Source: Gemmatimonadaceae bacterium (GTDB taxonomy: Bacteria > Gemmatimonadota > Gemmatimonadetes > Gemmatimonadales > Gemmatimonadaceae). Taken from it: a DNA stretch of 64,000 bases. The notes under the pieces are model-generated. The model ran no database searches and was not told where the DNA came from. It saw nothing but the letters and a program-made list of their open reading frames with translations. Below, piece after piece: positions 36,570-44,519 of the stretch. Where the stretch lies: contig JABAQJ010000006.1 of NCBI GenBank assembly GCA_019186945.1, forward strand, positions 414,322 through 478,321. Reading direction: 5' to 3'. The first letter of the stretch is position 1. The number at the start of each line of letters is the position of its first letter. A program made the translations under genes and the position numbers.

Positions 36570-36860
36570 ATGGCTGACAATCGCGATAACGCCGTTCAAA
36601 CACTCCTGCAGCTCAACGCACGGGCGTGGGGCATCTCGTTCGGCCTGCTGTCAGGCGGCGGCCTTTTCCTCGCTACCATCGTCCTGATTCTCAAGGGCGG
36701 TCCGATGGTTGGCCAGCATCTGAACCTGATTGGAGCGTTCTTCCCCGGTTATCGAGTGACGTGGCTTGGCGCTTTCGTCGGGTTCATCTATGGCTTTGTG
36801 CTCGGCTACGCACTGGGGCGGATAATCGGAGAGGTATACAACCGATTGGCGACACGCTGA
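36570..36860 (+). CDS. small two-helix membrane protein, paralog of the preceding gene
   Basis: A 96-residue protein with a short soluble N-terminus (ADNRDNAVQTLLQLNARAWG), a Gly-rich first helix (LLSGGGLFLATIVLIL), a loop FFPGYRVTWLG and a second Gly-rich helix (GFIYGFVLGYALG). The loop-plus-helix unit F-x-G-Y-x-V-x-W-x-G is shared with the 156-residue protein before it. It is the last gene of the rightward EPS operon, 22 bp after its paralog. The function is unknown; a structural or partner role for the membrane glycosyltransferase is possible. It converges with the sugar-transferase gene 36 bp further on. Confidence 0.7.
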   Translation: MADNRDNAVQTLLQLNARAWGISFGLLSGGGLFLATIVLILKGGPMVGQHLNLIGAFFPGYRVTWLGAFVGFIYGFVLGYALGRIIGEVYNRLATR

Positions 36861-36896
36861 GGCCGGCTACGACGAACCGCGCATGACCAGCCGCGG

Positions 36897-37745
36897 CTAC
36901 CAACCGCGGAACTTCAACAGGACGGCCGGCACGGTTTGCAGCATGACCCGGAGGTCGAGCCACAGATTCTGCGTCCGCAAATACTGAAGATCCCAGTTCA
37001 CCTTTGCGCGGACATCCTCGAGACATACGTCGTACTTCTGGTTGATTTGCGCCAGCCCAGTCAGTCCAGGTTTCACGCGGTGCCGGAACTGATATTCGGG
37101 GATGTCGTCGCGCAGCCGTGCGACAATGCTGGGGCGTTCTGGTCGCGGGCCAACCACATTCATCTCGCCACGCAGCACGTTCCAGAACTGCGGGATCTCA
37201 TCGACGCGGAACTTCCGCAGGTACTTGCCGAGGGTGGTTACGCGCGGGTCGTTCTCCTGCGCCCACACTGCGCCAGACTTTCTTTCGGCGTCCACGCGCA
37301 TCGTGCGGAACTTGTAAATCGTGAAAACCCGCCCGCCAAGGTCCTCCTGTCGCCGTTCGCGGAGCGCCAGCGTCTCCCGCCACCGCCTGTCCATGCCCAC
37401 GCGCGTCTGCGCATAGAGAATCGGACCGCGCGACGTCGCCTTGATCAGCAGACTGACCAGCAACACCACAGGCATTGACGCGGCCAAGGCGACTGACGCG
37501 ACCGCAACGTTCAGGAGCCTGCTCGCAATCTCGTTGCGCTCCAAGGGGAAGACCTGCTCTACAGGAGCGCCAGCGCGTTCCGGCAACCGGTGCGAGTCGA
37601 CCGACCGCGGGCGCTCGATGATACGAGCCCCTTCGTATTCGGGCCGGTATCGCCGGCCGGACGAGGGGGTCGGGACTCGCGGTGTGGGACCATCTATTGA
37701 CTGCGGCAACGAGGACTCCATTCGTTGTCGATCTATGATTTCCAA
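36897..37745 (-). CDS. initiating sugar-phosphate transferase (bacterial sugar transferase, WcaJ/ExoY-like)
   Basis: About 282 residues. It should start lipid-linked repeat synthesis by putting a hexose-1-phosphate on undecaprenyl phosphate. One hydrophobic helix near residue 85 (NVAVASVALAASMPVVLLVS) is followed by the catalytic block: FTIYKFRTMRVDAE, RVTTLGKYLRKFRVDEIPQF with the Asp-Glu pair, NVLRGEMNVVGPRPERP, and HRVKPGLTGLAQIN. It lacks the four N-terminal helices of WcaJ and so resembles the short ExoY/PglC type, with an 80-residue hydrophilic lead-in. TTG 37745 is favoured by GGGTGG upstream; ATG 37721 is the alternative. It follows the exporter gene by 13 bp. Confidence 0.87.
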   Translation of the reverse strand: MEIIDRQRMESSLPQSIDGPTPRVPTPSSGRRYRPEYEGARIIERPRSVDSHRLPERAGAPVEQVFPLERNEIASRLLNVAVASVALAASMPVVLLVSLLIKATSRGPILYAQTRVGMDRRWRETLALRERRQEDLGGRVFTIYKFRTMRVDAERKSGAVWAQENDPRVTTLGKYLRKFRVDEIPQFWNVLRGEMNVVGPRPERPSIVARLRDDIPEYQFRHRVKPGLTGLAQINQKYDVCLEDVRAKVNWDLQYLRTQNLWLDLRVMLQTVPAVLLKFRGW

Positions 37746-37758
37746 TGGCGGGCCACCC

Positions 37759-38598
37759 TTACGGATTCGGGCCTGCCGTGCCCGTGGGCCGGCGTCCCCA
37801 GCGAAGGATGAAGTAGAAACCGATGAGCGCCGAGACCAACTGCAAGTACTGTAGCACATTCTGCCCCTGCTTCTTGTCCGGGACAAAAATCTCATCACCG
37901 TCCCGCAGGGACATATCGCCTACCGTTCGGTTTGCACGTACTGCCTCCTGGAATTCCTCGGCGGATACGACCACCTTACCCGACCGGCGCACGACCGTCT
38001 TGTTGAAGTCCGCGGATGAGCCTGGACCACCAGTGGCCATCAGTACGTCCGTGATCGCTTGGTCCATCGGGATCGTAATGAACCCGCCGCGGCCGATTTG
38101 GCCCATCATGGCCAAACGGAGCAGGGAGGTTGCATTCAGCTCCGGCTGCTTGACGTACTTGCCTACCTCTTTGGTCAGGTGATCCTTGAGCTCAGAGTCA
38201 AGCACGCCCGCCAATGAAATATCCGGGAGGTTGGGCAGCTGGAGCATCCGATCGCCACGCACCGTGAAGGTGTCCGACGATGCCGAATCGCCCAGGATTT
38301 CGATCAGAATGCGATCCCCCGGGACGAAGTCTCCGTTCTTGAGGCGCATGCGAATGGCCGAGGCATCGTCCATCATGCGCTCCTTGGTCTTGGCATCGGG
38401 AGCGGCTTGGGCAGCCCCTTCTGCCGCCTTCGCCATCTGCTCGAGTTCGGCCCGAGTCGCCTGCCGGCGCTGCTCGCCAATATGGGCTTGGGCCTGGGTG
38501 GCATGGCTGAGGGTGAACGTGAGCACGGCGGGGAGAATAAGATTCCGCAGCATGCGACCGAGTCCGGAGAGATGAGCGTTCATTGTGGATGTGGCCAT
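37759..38598 (-). CDS. Wza-like polysaccharide export protein (poly-export/SLBB)
   Basis: A 279-residue secreted protein. A signal-like helix (LILPAVLTFTLSHATQAQA) is followed by a coiled segment, then the poly-export domain: FVPGDRILIEILGDSASSDTFT and LQLPNLPDISLAGVLDSELK, an SLBB-like stretch GGFITIPMDQAITDVLMATGG with VVVSAEEFQEAV, and RDGDEIFVPDK. It ends with a hydrophobic helix (LVSALIGFYFILRW), as in outer-membrane exporters. There is no lipobox Cys, unlike E. coli Wza. ATG 38598 (or 38583) gives the signal peptide. It precedes the initiating sugar transferase and is separated from wzc by the regulator gene. Confidence 0.83.
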   Translation of the reverse strand: MATSTMNAHLSGLGRMLRNLILPAVLTFTLSHATQAQAHIGEQRRQATRAELEQMAKAAEGAAQAAPDAKTKERMMDDASAIRMRLKNGDFVPGDRILIEILGDSASSDTFTVRGDRMLQLPNLPDISLAGVLDSELKDHLTKEVGKYVKQPELNATSLLRLAMMGQIGRGGFITIPMDQAITDVLMATGGPGSSADFNKTVVRRSGKVVVSAEEFQEAVRANRTVGDMSLRDGDEIFVPDKKQGQNVLQYLQLVSALIGFYFILRWGRRPTGTAGPNP

Positions 38599-39096
38599 TG
38601 CACCGATCGTGCTAAGGACGCCCTTGGCCTCCGCGTCGTCAAATGTACATGGATAGCGGACTTCGATCGCGAACGCTCGTACTTGAGTCACAAGAAGCGA
38701 TGATCGTGTGTGGTGCGAGAGCGACACTGTTCGGCAATCTGCTGCGAGCGGTCGACTGAGCCTGACCTTCGCTCGGTTTGCATAGCCACCCAGGCACCGT
38801 ATCGCACAATAGCTCAGACACAATAGCTCAGAACAGTAAGAGGTGCACGCGACCTCGACCATTGCTTTGGTTCAGCAAAGGTGAAATCCGGAGGTGCACC
38901 GCGACCGCCTGTTGCAGTGTCTCTGCACCACTTGGTGATCGCTGCTTTCTGCAATTCTGGAACTTGCTGCAGAGGAACGACTTAGCACGAAACACAGATC
39001 CCGCACGACTTCTGCACGCGGAGCGTGCCCACGGCAGTCTGCGTCCTGTGCCTGTCCGGCTCAACTCGCGAGGCCGCGTCCGCAGCCCAAGTTGGA
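38599..39096. other. divergent intergenic region between exporter and regulator genes
   Basis: About 500 bp, lower in G+C than the genes. It holds a perfect 14-bp tandem repeat at 38805-38832, and between 38913 and 39015 several copies of CTGCA/TGCAG arranged as partial inverted repeats, for example CTGCACCACTTGGTG at 38932-38946. The decamer GCAATTCTGG at 38951-38960 recurs in the wzc promoter region. Promoters for wza (leftward) and the regulator (rightward) must lie here, but I cannot place -35/-10 boxes. No convincing gene. Confidence 0.4.
38805..38832. repeat. two-copy 14-bp perfect tandem repeat
   Basis: CACAATAGCTCAGA occurs twice back to back (38805-38818 and 38819-38832). It lies about 210 bp upstream of the Wza-like start and 265 bp upstream of the regulator start, in non-coding DNA. 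It may be a pair of regulator half-sites or simply a slippage product. Confidence 0.8.
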
Positions 39097-40047
39097 ATGG
39101 TCGAGATCGAAAGAGATTCGCCGCCGCCCCTTGTTCTCCTCGCGAACGATCAGGAGTGGTCTGCCCGTTCTCTCGAGAGCATTCTGGGTCCGCAGGGCTT
39201 CGCTTCGGTACGAGCGTACACCGGCAGGCAAGCGCTCGATCTTACGCGGAGGACTCGTCCTGATGTGATCATCGTCGACTCCGGACTTCCCGACATCACC
39301 GGGATCGAGCTCTGCCAGCGGCTCCGGGAAGACGCGGAGTTCTCGCTGAGCACGCCGATAGTGATGACGACGTCCGGGCCGGCCTCTCGCGCCCAGCGTC
39401 TGGAGGCGTATCGAGCTGGGGCTTGGGAGTTTTTCAGCCAACCGCTCGATGCGGAGGCTCTTCTCTTGCGCTTGGCTGTCTACGTCAAGGCGAAGCGTGA
39501 GATCGATCGCTCGCGTGAGGAGAGTCTTCTCGATGCGGCGACGGGTTTGTACAACGTACGAGGATTGGCCCGTCGCGCCCGGGAGATCGGTGCCGATGCC
39601 ACTCGTCGACGTGCGCCGCTGGCATGCGTGGCGATCATGACGGTACCTGACGCGGCCGATGCGCTTCCGGGCGAGGATGTAGATCCACGTGTGACGGATC
39701 ACCTGAGCGAGATCTGCCGACGCACGGCTCGATCGTCTGATGTGGTTGGTCGGTTGGGGCGTGCGGAGTTCGCGATCATTGCACCGGCCACCGACGACAA
39801 GGGTGCGGTGCGCCTGGTCGAGCGTCTACGCGAGATGGTGGAGAAGGTGCCTCTGACCCTCGACGGGGTTCCTCGGCAGCTACGCGTTCGGGCCGGCTAC
39901 TGCGCCGTCGACGACTTCGCACAAGCGTCGGTGGATGCAGTCGAGTTGCTGCTGCGTGCCGCGACGGCACTTCGGCATGGGCGCAACGGAGAAGCGTCGC
40001 GCGCGATCACGGCCTTCGCCGAGGTTCCGGTTCGCTTCGTACAGTAG
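39097..40047 (+). CDS. response-regulator-like protein with degenerate GGDEF domain keeping the c-di-GMP I-site
   Basis: A 316-residue REC-GGDEF protein. The receiver has the phospho-acceptor region PDVIIVDSGLPDITG and the Thr of VMTTSGPA, but the acidic pair of strand 1 reads ND (VLLANDQEW) and the conserved Lys-Pro is QP (FFSQPLDAE), so phosphorylation is doubtful. The GGDEF domain (TGLYNVRGLARRAREIG onward) has GRAEF in place of GGDEF, so cyclase activity is unlikely, yet RSSD sits exactly five residues before it, the position of the RxxD inhibitory site that binds c-di-GMP. ATG 39097 is preferred; an in-frame GTG at 39025 would add 24 Cys/Ala-rich residues. Placed between the exporter and wzc, it could be a c-di-GMP sensor for capsule export. 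Confidence 0.8.
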   Translation: MVEIERDSPPPLVLLANDQEWSARSLESILGPQGFASVRAYTGRQALDLTRRTRPDVIIVDSGLPDITGIELCQRLREDAEFSLSTPIVMTTSGPASRAQRLEAYRAGAWEFFSQPLDAEALLLRLAVYVKAKREIDRSREESLLDAATGLYNVRGLARRAREIGADATRRRAPLACVAIMTVPDAADALPGEDVDPRVTDHLSEICRRTARSSDVVGRLGRAEFAIIAPATDDKGAVRLVERLREMVEKVPLTLDGVPRQLRVRAGYCAVDDFAQASVDAVELLLRAATALRHGRNGEASRAITAFAEVPVRFVQ

Positions 40048-40086
40048 GGTGCCGCCCGCGGTCCGCGGCATCGAGGTGGCAAATGA

Positions 40087-40122
40087 GTAAGGCGCGCCAG
40101 CAGAATAGCTGGCGCGCCTTAC
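40087..40122. terminator. perfect 15-bp hairpin between convergent genes
   Basis: GTAAGGCGCGCCAGC (40087-40101) pairs perfectly with 40108-40122 around a 6-base loop AGAATA. It lies between the stop of the regulator (40047) and the stop of wzc (40144). There is no T-tract, but the position between converging genes suggests a bidirectional terminator. Confidence 0.75.
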
Positions 40123-40143
40123 GTGTCCAGCGATGGGTTGGTT

Positions 40144-42585
40144 CTACTTCCTCCCGTTCGCCTTCCCGTTGCTGCCGGCGCCTATCAGAGTGTTGCTGGC
40201 CTCTCCCGTGCCGTAACCGTCGAGGTACGTGTAGTACCGGTACTGCGGGTTGGCTCCCACGTCGTTCACGATCGCACCGAGCATTCGCACCGGCATGCGG
40301 TCGAGCAGCGTCAGTTTTGCTTGCGCCAGCTTGCGATCCGTTTCGCCCGTTCGTAGTACGAGCACCATCGCTCCCGTCGCCGCTCCCAGTGCGTATGCGT
40401 CGATTCCGGCGCCTAACGGGGCCGTGTCGATGAGGATCGCGTCGAACTGGTTCCGAAGGTCACGGACGAGCTGCTGCATGCTGTCGGATGCCAGAAGCTC
40501 CGGCCCGTGCTGGCGCCGCGATCCGCCGGGAACGAGAAACAGGTTGGGATTCGACGTTGCCCGCACGATTTCCGCCAGCGTGGCCTCGCCGGCGAGATAA
40601 TCGAGAAGACCCGGACTCGGATCGCATTCCATGCCTTGGATCGTGTGCAGCGTCCCGCGTCGGATGTCGCCGTCGATCAGGATCGTCCGGTATCCGCCGT
40701 CCGCGAGTGCGGTGGCCAGGTTCGCAGAAACGAATGACTTGCCATCGCCCGGACCAGGGCTCGATATCGTCAGCTGCACCGGACCGATGCCCTCGTATGC
40801 GCTCCGTATGGTGAGCGAGAGGGATCGGAACGACTCGACCATCTGCGTATGGTTGTTCAGTCGCGCGGTCGGATTCTTTACCGTCTTGAGCAGCGTGGGT
40901 ACCGTCCCGACAACATCGAGACCAAGCTCGCCACTGGCCTGCTCCGGGTAACGGAATCGCTTGTCGACGCGGTCAAGGAGCAGCGCAAGGCCGAAGCCGA
41001 TGCCGACCGATGCTGCTACCGCGACGAGGAAGATCGACATCGCGGTGTCCGTCGAGGGACGACGGGGCGCCACCGCCGAGTCCAGAATGGCGACATCGGG
41101 CTGGGTCGTGAGGTCTGCCAGCCGCGCAGCGACAGAACGCGTCTGCAGGTCGCCGACAATCGTGTTCGCAATGTCCACGTCGCGCTTGCGTCGCCCTTCC
41201 TCGATCTGCCGGGACGGTATCTGTTTCAGGTCCGAGCCCGCTGCCTCGAGACGACGGTTGAGTTCTTCTGCCTGTGCCTTGATCTGCGCGACGGAAACAT
41301 CCATCTGTTGCGGGATAGTCTCCGTCTCGAGCACGTGGATCTTCTCCTTGACCTCCTTCACCAGACGGAACTCGTCCGTATACGTCTGCTGGAGCACGCG
41401 CAGTTGTTGCTGTTTCGTGAGTAGATCGGTGACCGCCTTGGCCAGATCGGGGTTCTGCGAAAGAAGCGCTGGAACAGAACGGATGTCTTCGGGTCGATAG
41501 CGCCCGCTGTCCACCTTCGCCGCCTCCTGCATCGCCATGGCGGCTTCCACGTCGCGGCGGACGCCGTCATAAACTGCCTTGTCCTGAAAGTAGGCATTCA
41601 GAACGGGGTTCATCGTCAGGCTGATGCCCGGCGCGAGAACGGTGTTTTCGCTCGGCTTTGTGATCGTGTTGATCTTGAATCCTTCGTAGGCGAGTTCCGC
41701 TTGCTCGAGCTGCTGCTTTGCCTGGATGAGCTGCTCGTCCACCGTGGCGGCAGCCGCAGTAAGATTCTCCTTCTTCAGTCGACCGGCTTCGTTCACGAAC
41801 ACGTGAATGAGCGTGTTCGCCGTGGTGGCCAGGAGCCCCGGACGGTTGCCGGTCAACTGGATACTCATCAGGTTGCTCATCGGCATCAGGTTGACAGACA
41901 GCGTCTGTGCCAGCTGCAACGATGCCTCGCGCGGCGTTACGACCTGGAACTCGTATGCGCGTCCGCGTCGCAGAAGCTCGGACGAAGGCTGCCAGAGGAA
42001 CCCGACCACGCGGCCGATCGAGTCGCCCACTGCACCGCGCTCCACCACCCGCTCGTTCGCCGTCTTGTCGTCCGCAAGCCGAATCAACTGGTAGTTCTTC
42101 CCGGCGCCGTCGATCTTGAGCCGATATCCGGCAGGCTGGAGCGAGTCGGAGGGTTGAAGACTGCGGAAGACCACGGTGTCGGCCGCATCGCTGGGCTGAA
42201 CGTACAGGGCGAGCCGAGACACGACGTTGTCCAGGACCAGATACGACTTGGCCAGTTCGGGCCACGCGAGGTCAGAGGATATCAGGCCCGGGGCAACGAT
42301 CGGCCCGTTCTTGCCGCCGGCCTGTGCGATCCAGATGGTCGCGTTCACCTGGTACTTGGGCTTCACGAACTGCGACATGACGAACCCTGCTGCCGCTCCG
42401 ACCGCGATGATGGCCAGGATCAGCCACCGGTAACGCTTTATCGCTGAAACCGTTCGCTGAATCTGCTCGCCGACGTTAAACGCTGGCTGTGGCGGGGCTG
42501 CTCCCCAACTCTGCAGCGACGGGAGCGCCTCATGTCGCGACGCGATCGAGGATCCAGGGCCACTCGGGACGATGTTAGCGGACAT
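40144..42585 (-). CDS. wzc: polysaccharide co-polymerase / tyrosine autokinase (Wzc-like BY-kinase)
   Basis: An 813-residue inner-membrane protein controlling chain length and export. After about 40 cytoplasmic residues a helix (WLILAIIAVGAAAGFVMSQF) starts the Wzz domain, with a long periplasmic coiled-coil part (about residues 260-480) and a second helix (MSIFLVAVAASVGIGFGLAL). The cytoplasmic kinase has Walker A SSPGPGDGKS near residue 605, Walker A' TILIDGDIRRG and Walker B AILIDTAP, and ends in a Tyr cluster (PQYRYYTYLDGYG) for autophosphorylation. It is transcribed alone; a sigma-54-like promoter faces it at 42695-42710 and the NtrC-type regulator is divergent. It works with the Wza-like exporter at 37759. 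Confidence 0.92.
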   Translation of the reverse strand: MSANIVPSGPGSSIASRHEALPSLQSWGAAPPQPAFNVGEQIQRTVSAIKRYRWLILAIIAVGAAAGFVMSQFVKPKYQVNATIWIAQAGGKNGPIVAPGLISSDLAWPELAKSYLVLDNVVSRLALYVQPSDAADTVVFRSLQPSDSLQPAGYRLKIDGAGKNYQLIRLADDKTANERVVERGAVGDSIGRVVGFLWQPSSELLRRGRAYEFQVVTPREASLQLAQTLSVNLMPMSNLMSIQLTGNRPGLLATTANTLIHVFVNEAGRLKKENLTAAAATVDEQLIQAKQQLEQAELAYEGFKINTITKPSENTVLAPGISLTMNPVLNAYFQDKAVYDGVRRDVEAAMAMQEAAKVDSGRYRPEDIRSVPALLSQNPDLAKAVTDLLTKQQQLRVLQQTYTDEFRLVKEVKEKIHVLETETIPQQMDVSVAQIKAQAEELNRRLEAAGSDLKQIPSRQIEEGRRKRDVDIANTIVGDLQTRSVAARLADLTTQPDVAILDSAVAPRRPSTDTAMSIFLVAVAASVGIGFGLALLLDRVDKRFRYPEQASGELGLDVVGTVPTLLKTVKNPTARLNNHTQMVESFRSLSLTIRSAYEGIGPVQLTISSPGPGDGKSFVSANLATALADGGYRTILIDGDIRRGTLHTIQGMECDPSPGLLDYLAGEATLAEIVRATSNPNLFLVPGGSRRQHGPELLASDSMQQLVRDLRNQFDAILIDTAPLGAGIDAYALGAATGAMVLVLRTGETDRKLAQAKLTLLDRMPVRMLGAIVNDVGANPQYRYYTYLDGYGTGEASNTLIGAGSNGKANGRK

Positions 42586-42995
42586 TCGATTCCTGGCAGA
42601 AACGGTGAGTGCGACCCCTTGATGACGACCAGCCGGGCAAAAGGGCGCACATCGAGTGTGACCAGTAACGCAAAGCTGTCAGACGCGTCTGTCTAGCAAT
42701 TCTGGGCCCACGGCGACTTCTCGGGATGGGCCCCGAAGAGGTCAGAAAAACCGATCCAACCAATGTTGATGTCGTCCGGATCCTACGAACATGTTGTGCG
42801 TCACCTACATAAACTGTTGGCGATCCGCCCTTCCGTGCTTCCCGCCACCAGTTTCCAGCCGTAACTTGACCGCTGCTGTTGCGGCGGTTGCCCCACTTCT
42901 GTGGATCCGCTCTGTTGGATGCTGGCATCATTTATTCAGAAACCGCACGGGAAGTTGGAGTTCGCAGCATTCTCACACCGCTGGGAGCGGCATAC
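42586..42995. other. divergent control region of wzc and the two-component genes
   Basis: About 410 bp, comparatively A/T-rich. It contains the sigma-54-like element for wzc (42695-42710). For the regulator gene a GGGAGCGG ribosome-binding site lies at 42983-42990. I did not find a second TGG-N8-TTGC site facing the regulator, so that gene probably uses another sigma factor. No convincing small gene. Confidence 0.5.
42695..42710 (-). promoter_or_regulatory. candidate sigma-54 (-24/-12) promoter of wzc
   Basis: Read leftward the sequence is TGGGCCCAGAATTGCT. It has the GG and GC dinucleotides with exactly ten bases between them and a full TTGCT -12 element; the -24 element matches TGGCACG at four of seven positions. 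A start near 42683 would leave a leader of about 98 bases before the wzc ATG at 42585. The gene directly divergent from wzc encodes a sigma-54-dependent activator, which makes the match more credible. Found by eye, not by a scored search. Confidence 0.5.
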
Positions 42996-44519
42996 ATGGC
43001 AAGTGGCACCGTGGTTCGTGACGACGACAGGGTAAAGAACGATGGGGACTCCCGAGATCCGCTTTCGATCTCTCCTGACGTCAAGGCCAGCCTGAACATC
43101 CTGATCGTCGACGACGATCGCACACTCCGCGAGGGGTGCGCCAGTGTCCTGCAAATGGATGGCTACAACGTCACGACACTCGGCCGCGGAGACGAAGCGG
43201 TCGATCTCGTGAAGCGCCGCCGGTTCGACATCATTCTGGTGGACCTGTACATGACTCCCGTCTCCGGGATGGAAATCCTGAAAGCCACGATGGAGTCGAG
43301 CAAAGATACAATCGTAGTCGTCATGACGGGCAATCCAAGCGTCACGACGAGCATCGAGGCCCTGCGAGCCGGTGCCTGGGATTACCTCCCCAAGCCTTTC
43401 TCCGCGACGCACCTGCAGGTGCTCGTGGGTCGCGCTTCGCACGCGGTCATGGTAGCCCGGGAGACCAGGGATCTGCGCGTCCAGCTCCTCAAGCAAACGG
43501 GGAACTCGGACAAGTTGACCCTGCTTGGCGTCTCCCCGCCCTTCCGCAAGGCCGTCGAGCTGGCGCGAAAGGTCGCCAGCACAGACGCGTCAGTCATGAT
43601 CATGGGAGAAAGCGGGACCGGCAAGGAGCTGATAGCGCAGTTCATTCACCAATACAGCCGCCGAGCCAGTCGATCCCTGGTTCCGATCAACTGCGCGGCG
43701 CTTCCCGAGGGACTTCTCGAGAGCGAGCTGTTCGGGCATCGCAAGGGCGCGTTTACCGGTGCCGAGCGCGACAAGCCCGGATTGCTGGAGATCGCCAATG
43801 GCGGTACGCTGTTCCTCGACGAGTTGACAGAGATGTCGCTTCCGCTGCAAGCGAAGCTGCTCCGTGTGCTGCAGGACGGCGTCGTTCGACGAGTCGGTTC
43901 GGAGAAGGAGGACGCCATCGTCGATGTCCGTTTCATTTCGGCAACGAATCGGAACCCGCAGGATTGTGTGTCCAAGGGGACGCTCCGCGAGGATCTGATG
44001 TACCGCCTTAGGGTCGTTCCCATTCACTTGCCGCCCCTGCGCAAGCGCCAGGAAGATATACCGTTGCTGGCCAATCACTTCCTGAGTCATTTCTGGGAGC
44101 GCCATCGTGGTTCGAGCGAGCCAGCGCCGAAGCTTTCGGATGCCTCCATCGAGTTTCTTCGTAGTCGCCCGTGGCGAGGGAACGTTCGGGAACTGCAGAA
44201 CGTGATAGAGCAGCTGACGGTGCTGGCCGAGCCGGGTCACCTGGTTCTTCCCGAGGACGTGCCCGTCTACGAAGACAACGTGACGGAGGCTCCCTCGGCG
44301 GGTCTTCCGGCAAACGTTCTGGCCGACGGCTTCCACGTCGCGAAAGACAAGTTGATCGCGCACTTCGAGAAGGAATATCTGTCGCAGCTGATCTCCCGGG
44401 CGGGGTCGAACATGTCCAAGGCGGCGCGCCTTGCCAACATCGATCGCACCACGCTGTATCGTCTAATGGACAAGCACGGGTTCCGGCGAGAGGAGATGAT
44501 GGGTACGTTCGACGAGTGA
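42996..44519 (+). CDS. NtrC-family sigma-54-dependent response regulator
   Basis: A 507-residue activator. The receiver has ILIVDDDRTLREG, phospho-acceptor Asp in IILVDLYMTPVSG, and YLPKPFS with the conserved Lys. The AAA+ domain has Walker A GESGTGKEL, the sigma-54 contact loop GAFTGAERD, Walker B GGTLFLDE, and arginine finger region REDLMYRLRV. A Fis-type helix-turn-helix closes the protein (MSKAARLANIDRTTLYRLMD). ATG 42996 follows GGGAGCGG. The stop overlaps the kinase GTG (GTGA). All catalytic and phosphorylation residues seem intact. Likely target: the divergent wzc promoter, possibly other capsule promoters. Confidence 0.93.
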   Translation: MASGTVVRDDDRVKNDGDSRDPLSISPDVKASLNILIVDDDRTLREGCASVLQMDGYNVTTLGRGDEAVDLVKRRRFDIILVDLYMTPVSGMEILKATMESSKDTIVVVMTGNPSVTTSIEALRAGAWDYLPKPFSATHLQVLVGRASHAVMVARETRDLRVQLLKQTGNSDKLTLLGVSPPFRKAVELARKVASTDASVMIMGESGTGKELIAQFIHQYSRRASRSLVPINCAALPEGLLESELFGHRKGAFTGAERDKPGLLEIANGGTLFLDELTEMSLPLQAKLLRVLQDGVVRRVGSEKEDAIVDVRFISATNRNPQDCVSKGTLREDLMYRLRVVPIHLPPLRKRQEDIPLLANHFLSHFWERHRGSSEPAPKLSDASIEFLRSRPWRGNVRELQNVIEQLTVLAEPGHLVLPEDVPVYEDNVTEAPSAGLPANVLADGFHVAKDKLIAHFEKEYLSQLISRAGSNMSKAARLANIDRTTLYRLMDKHGFRREEMMGTFDE

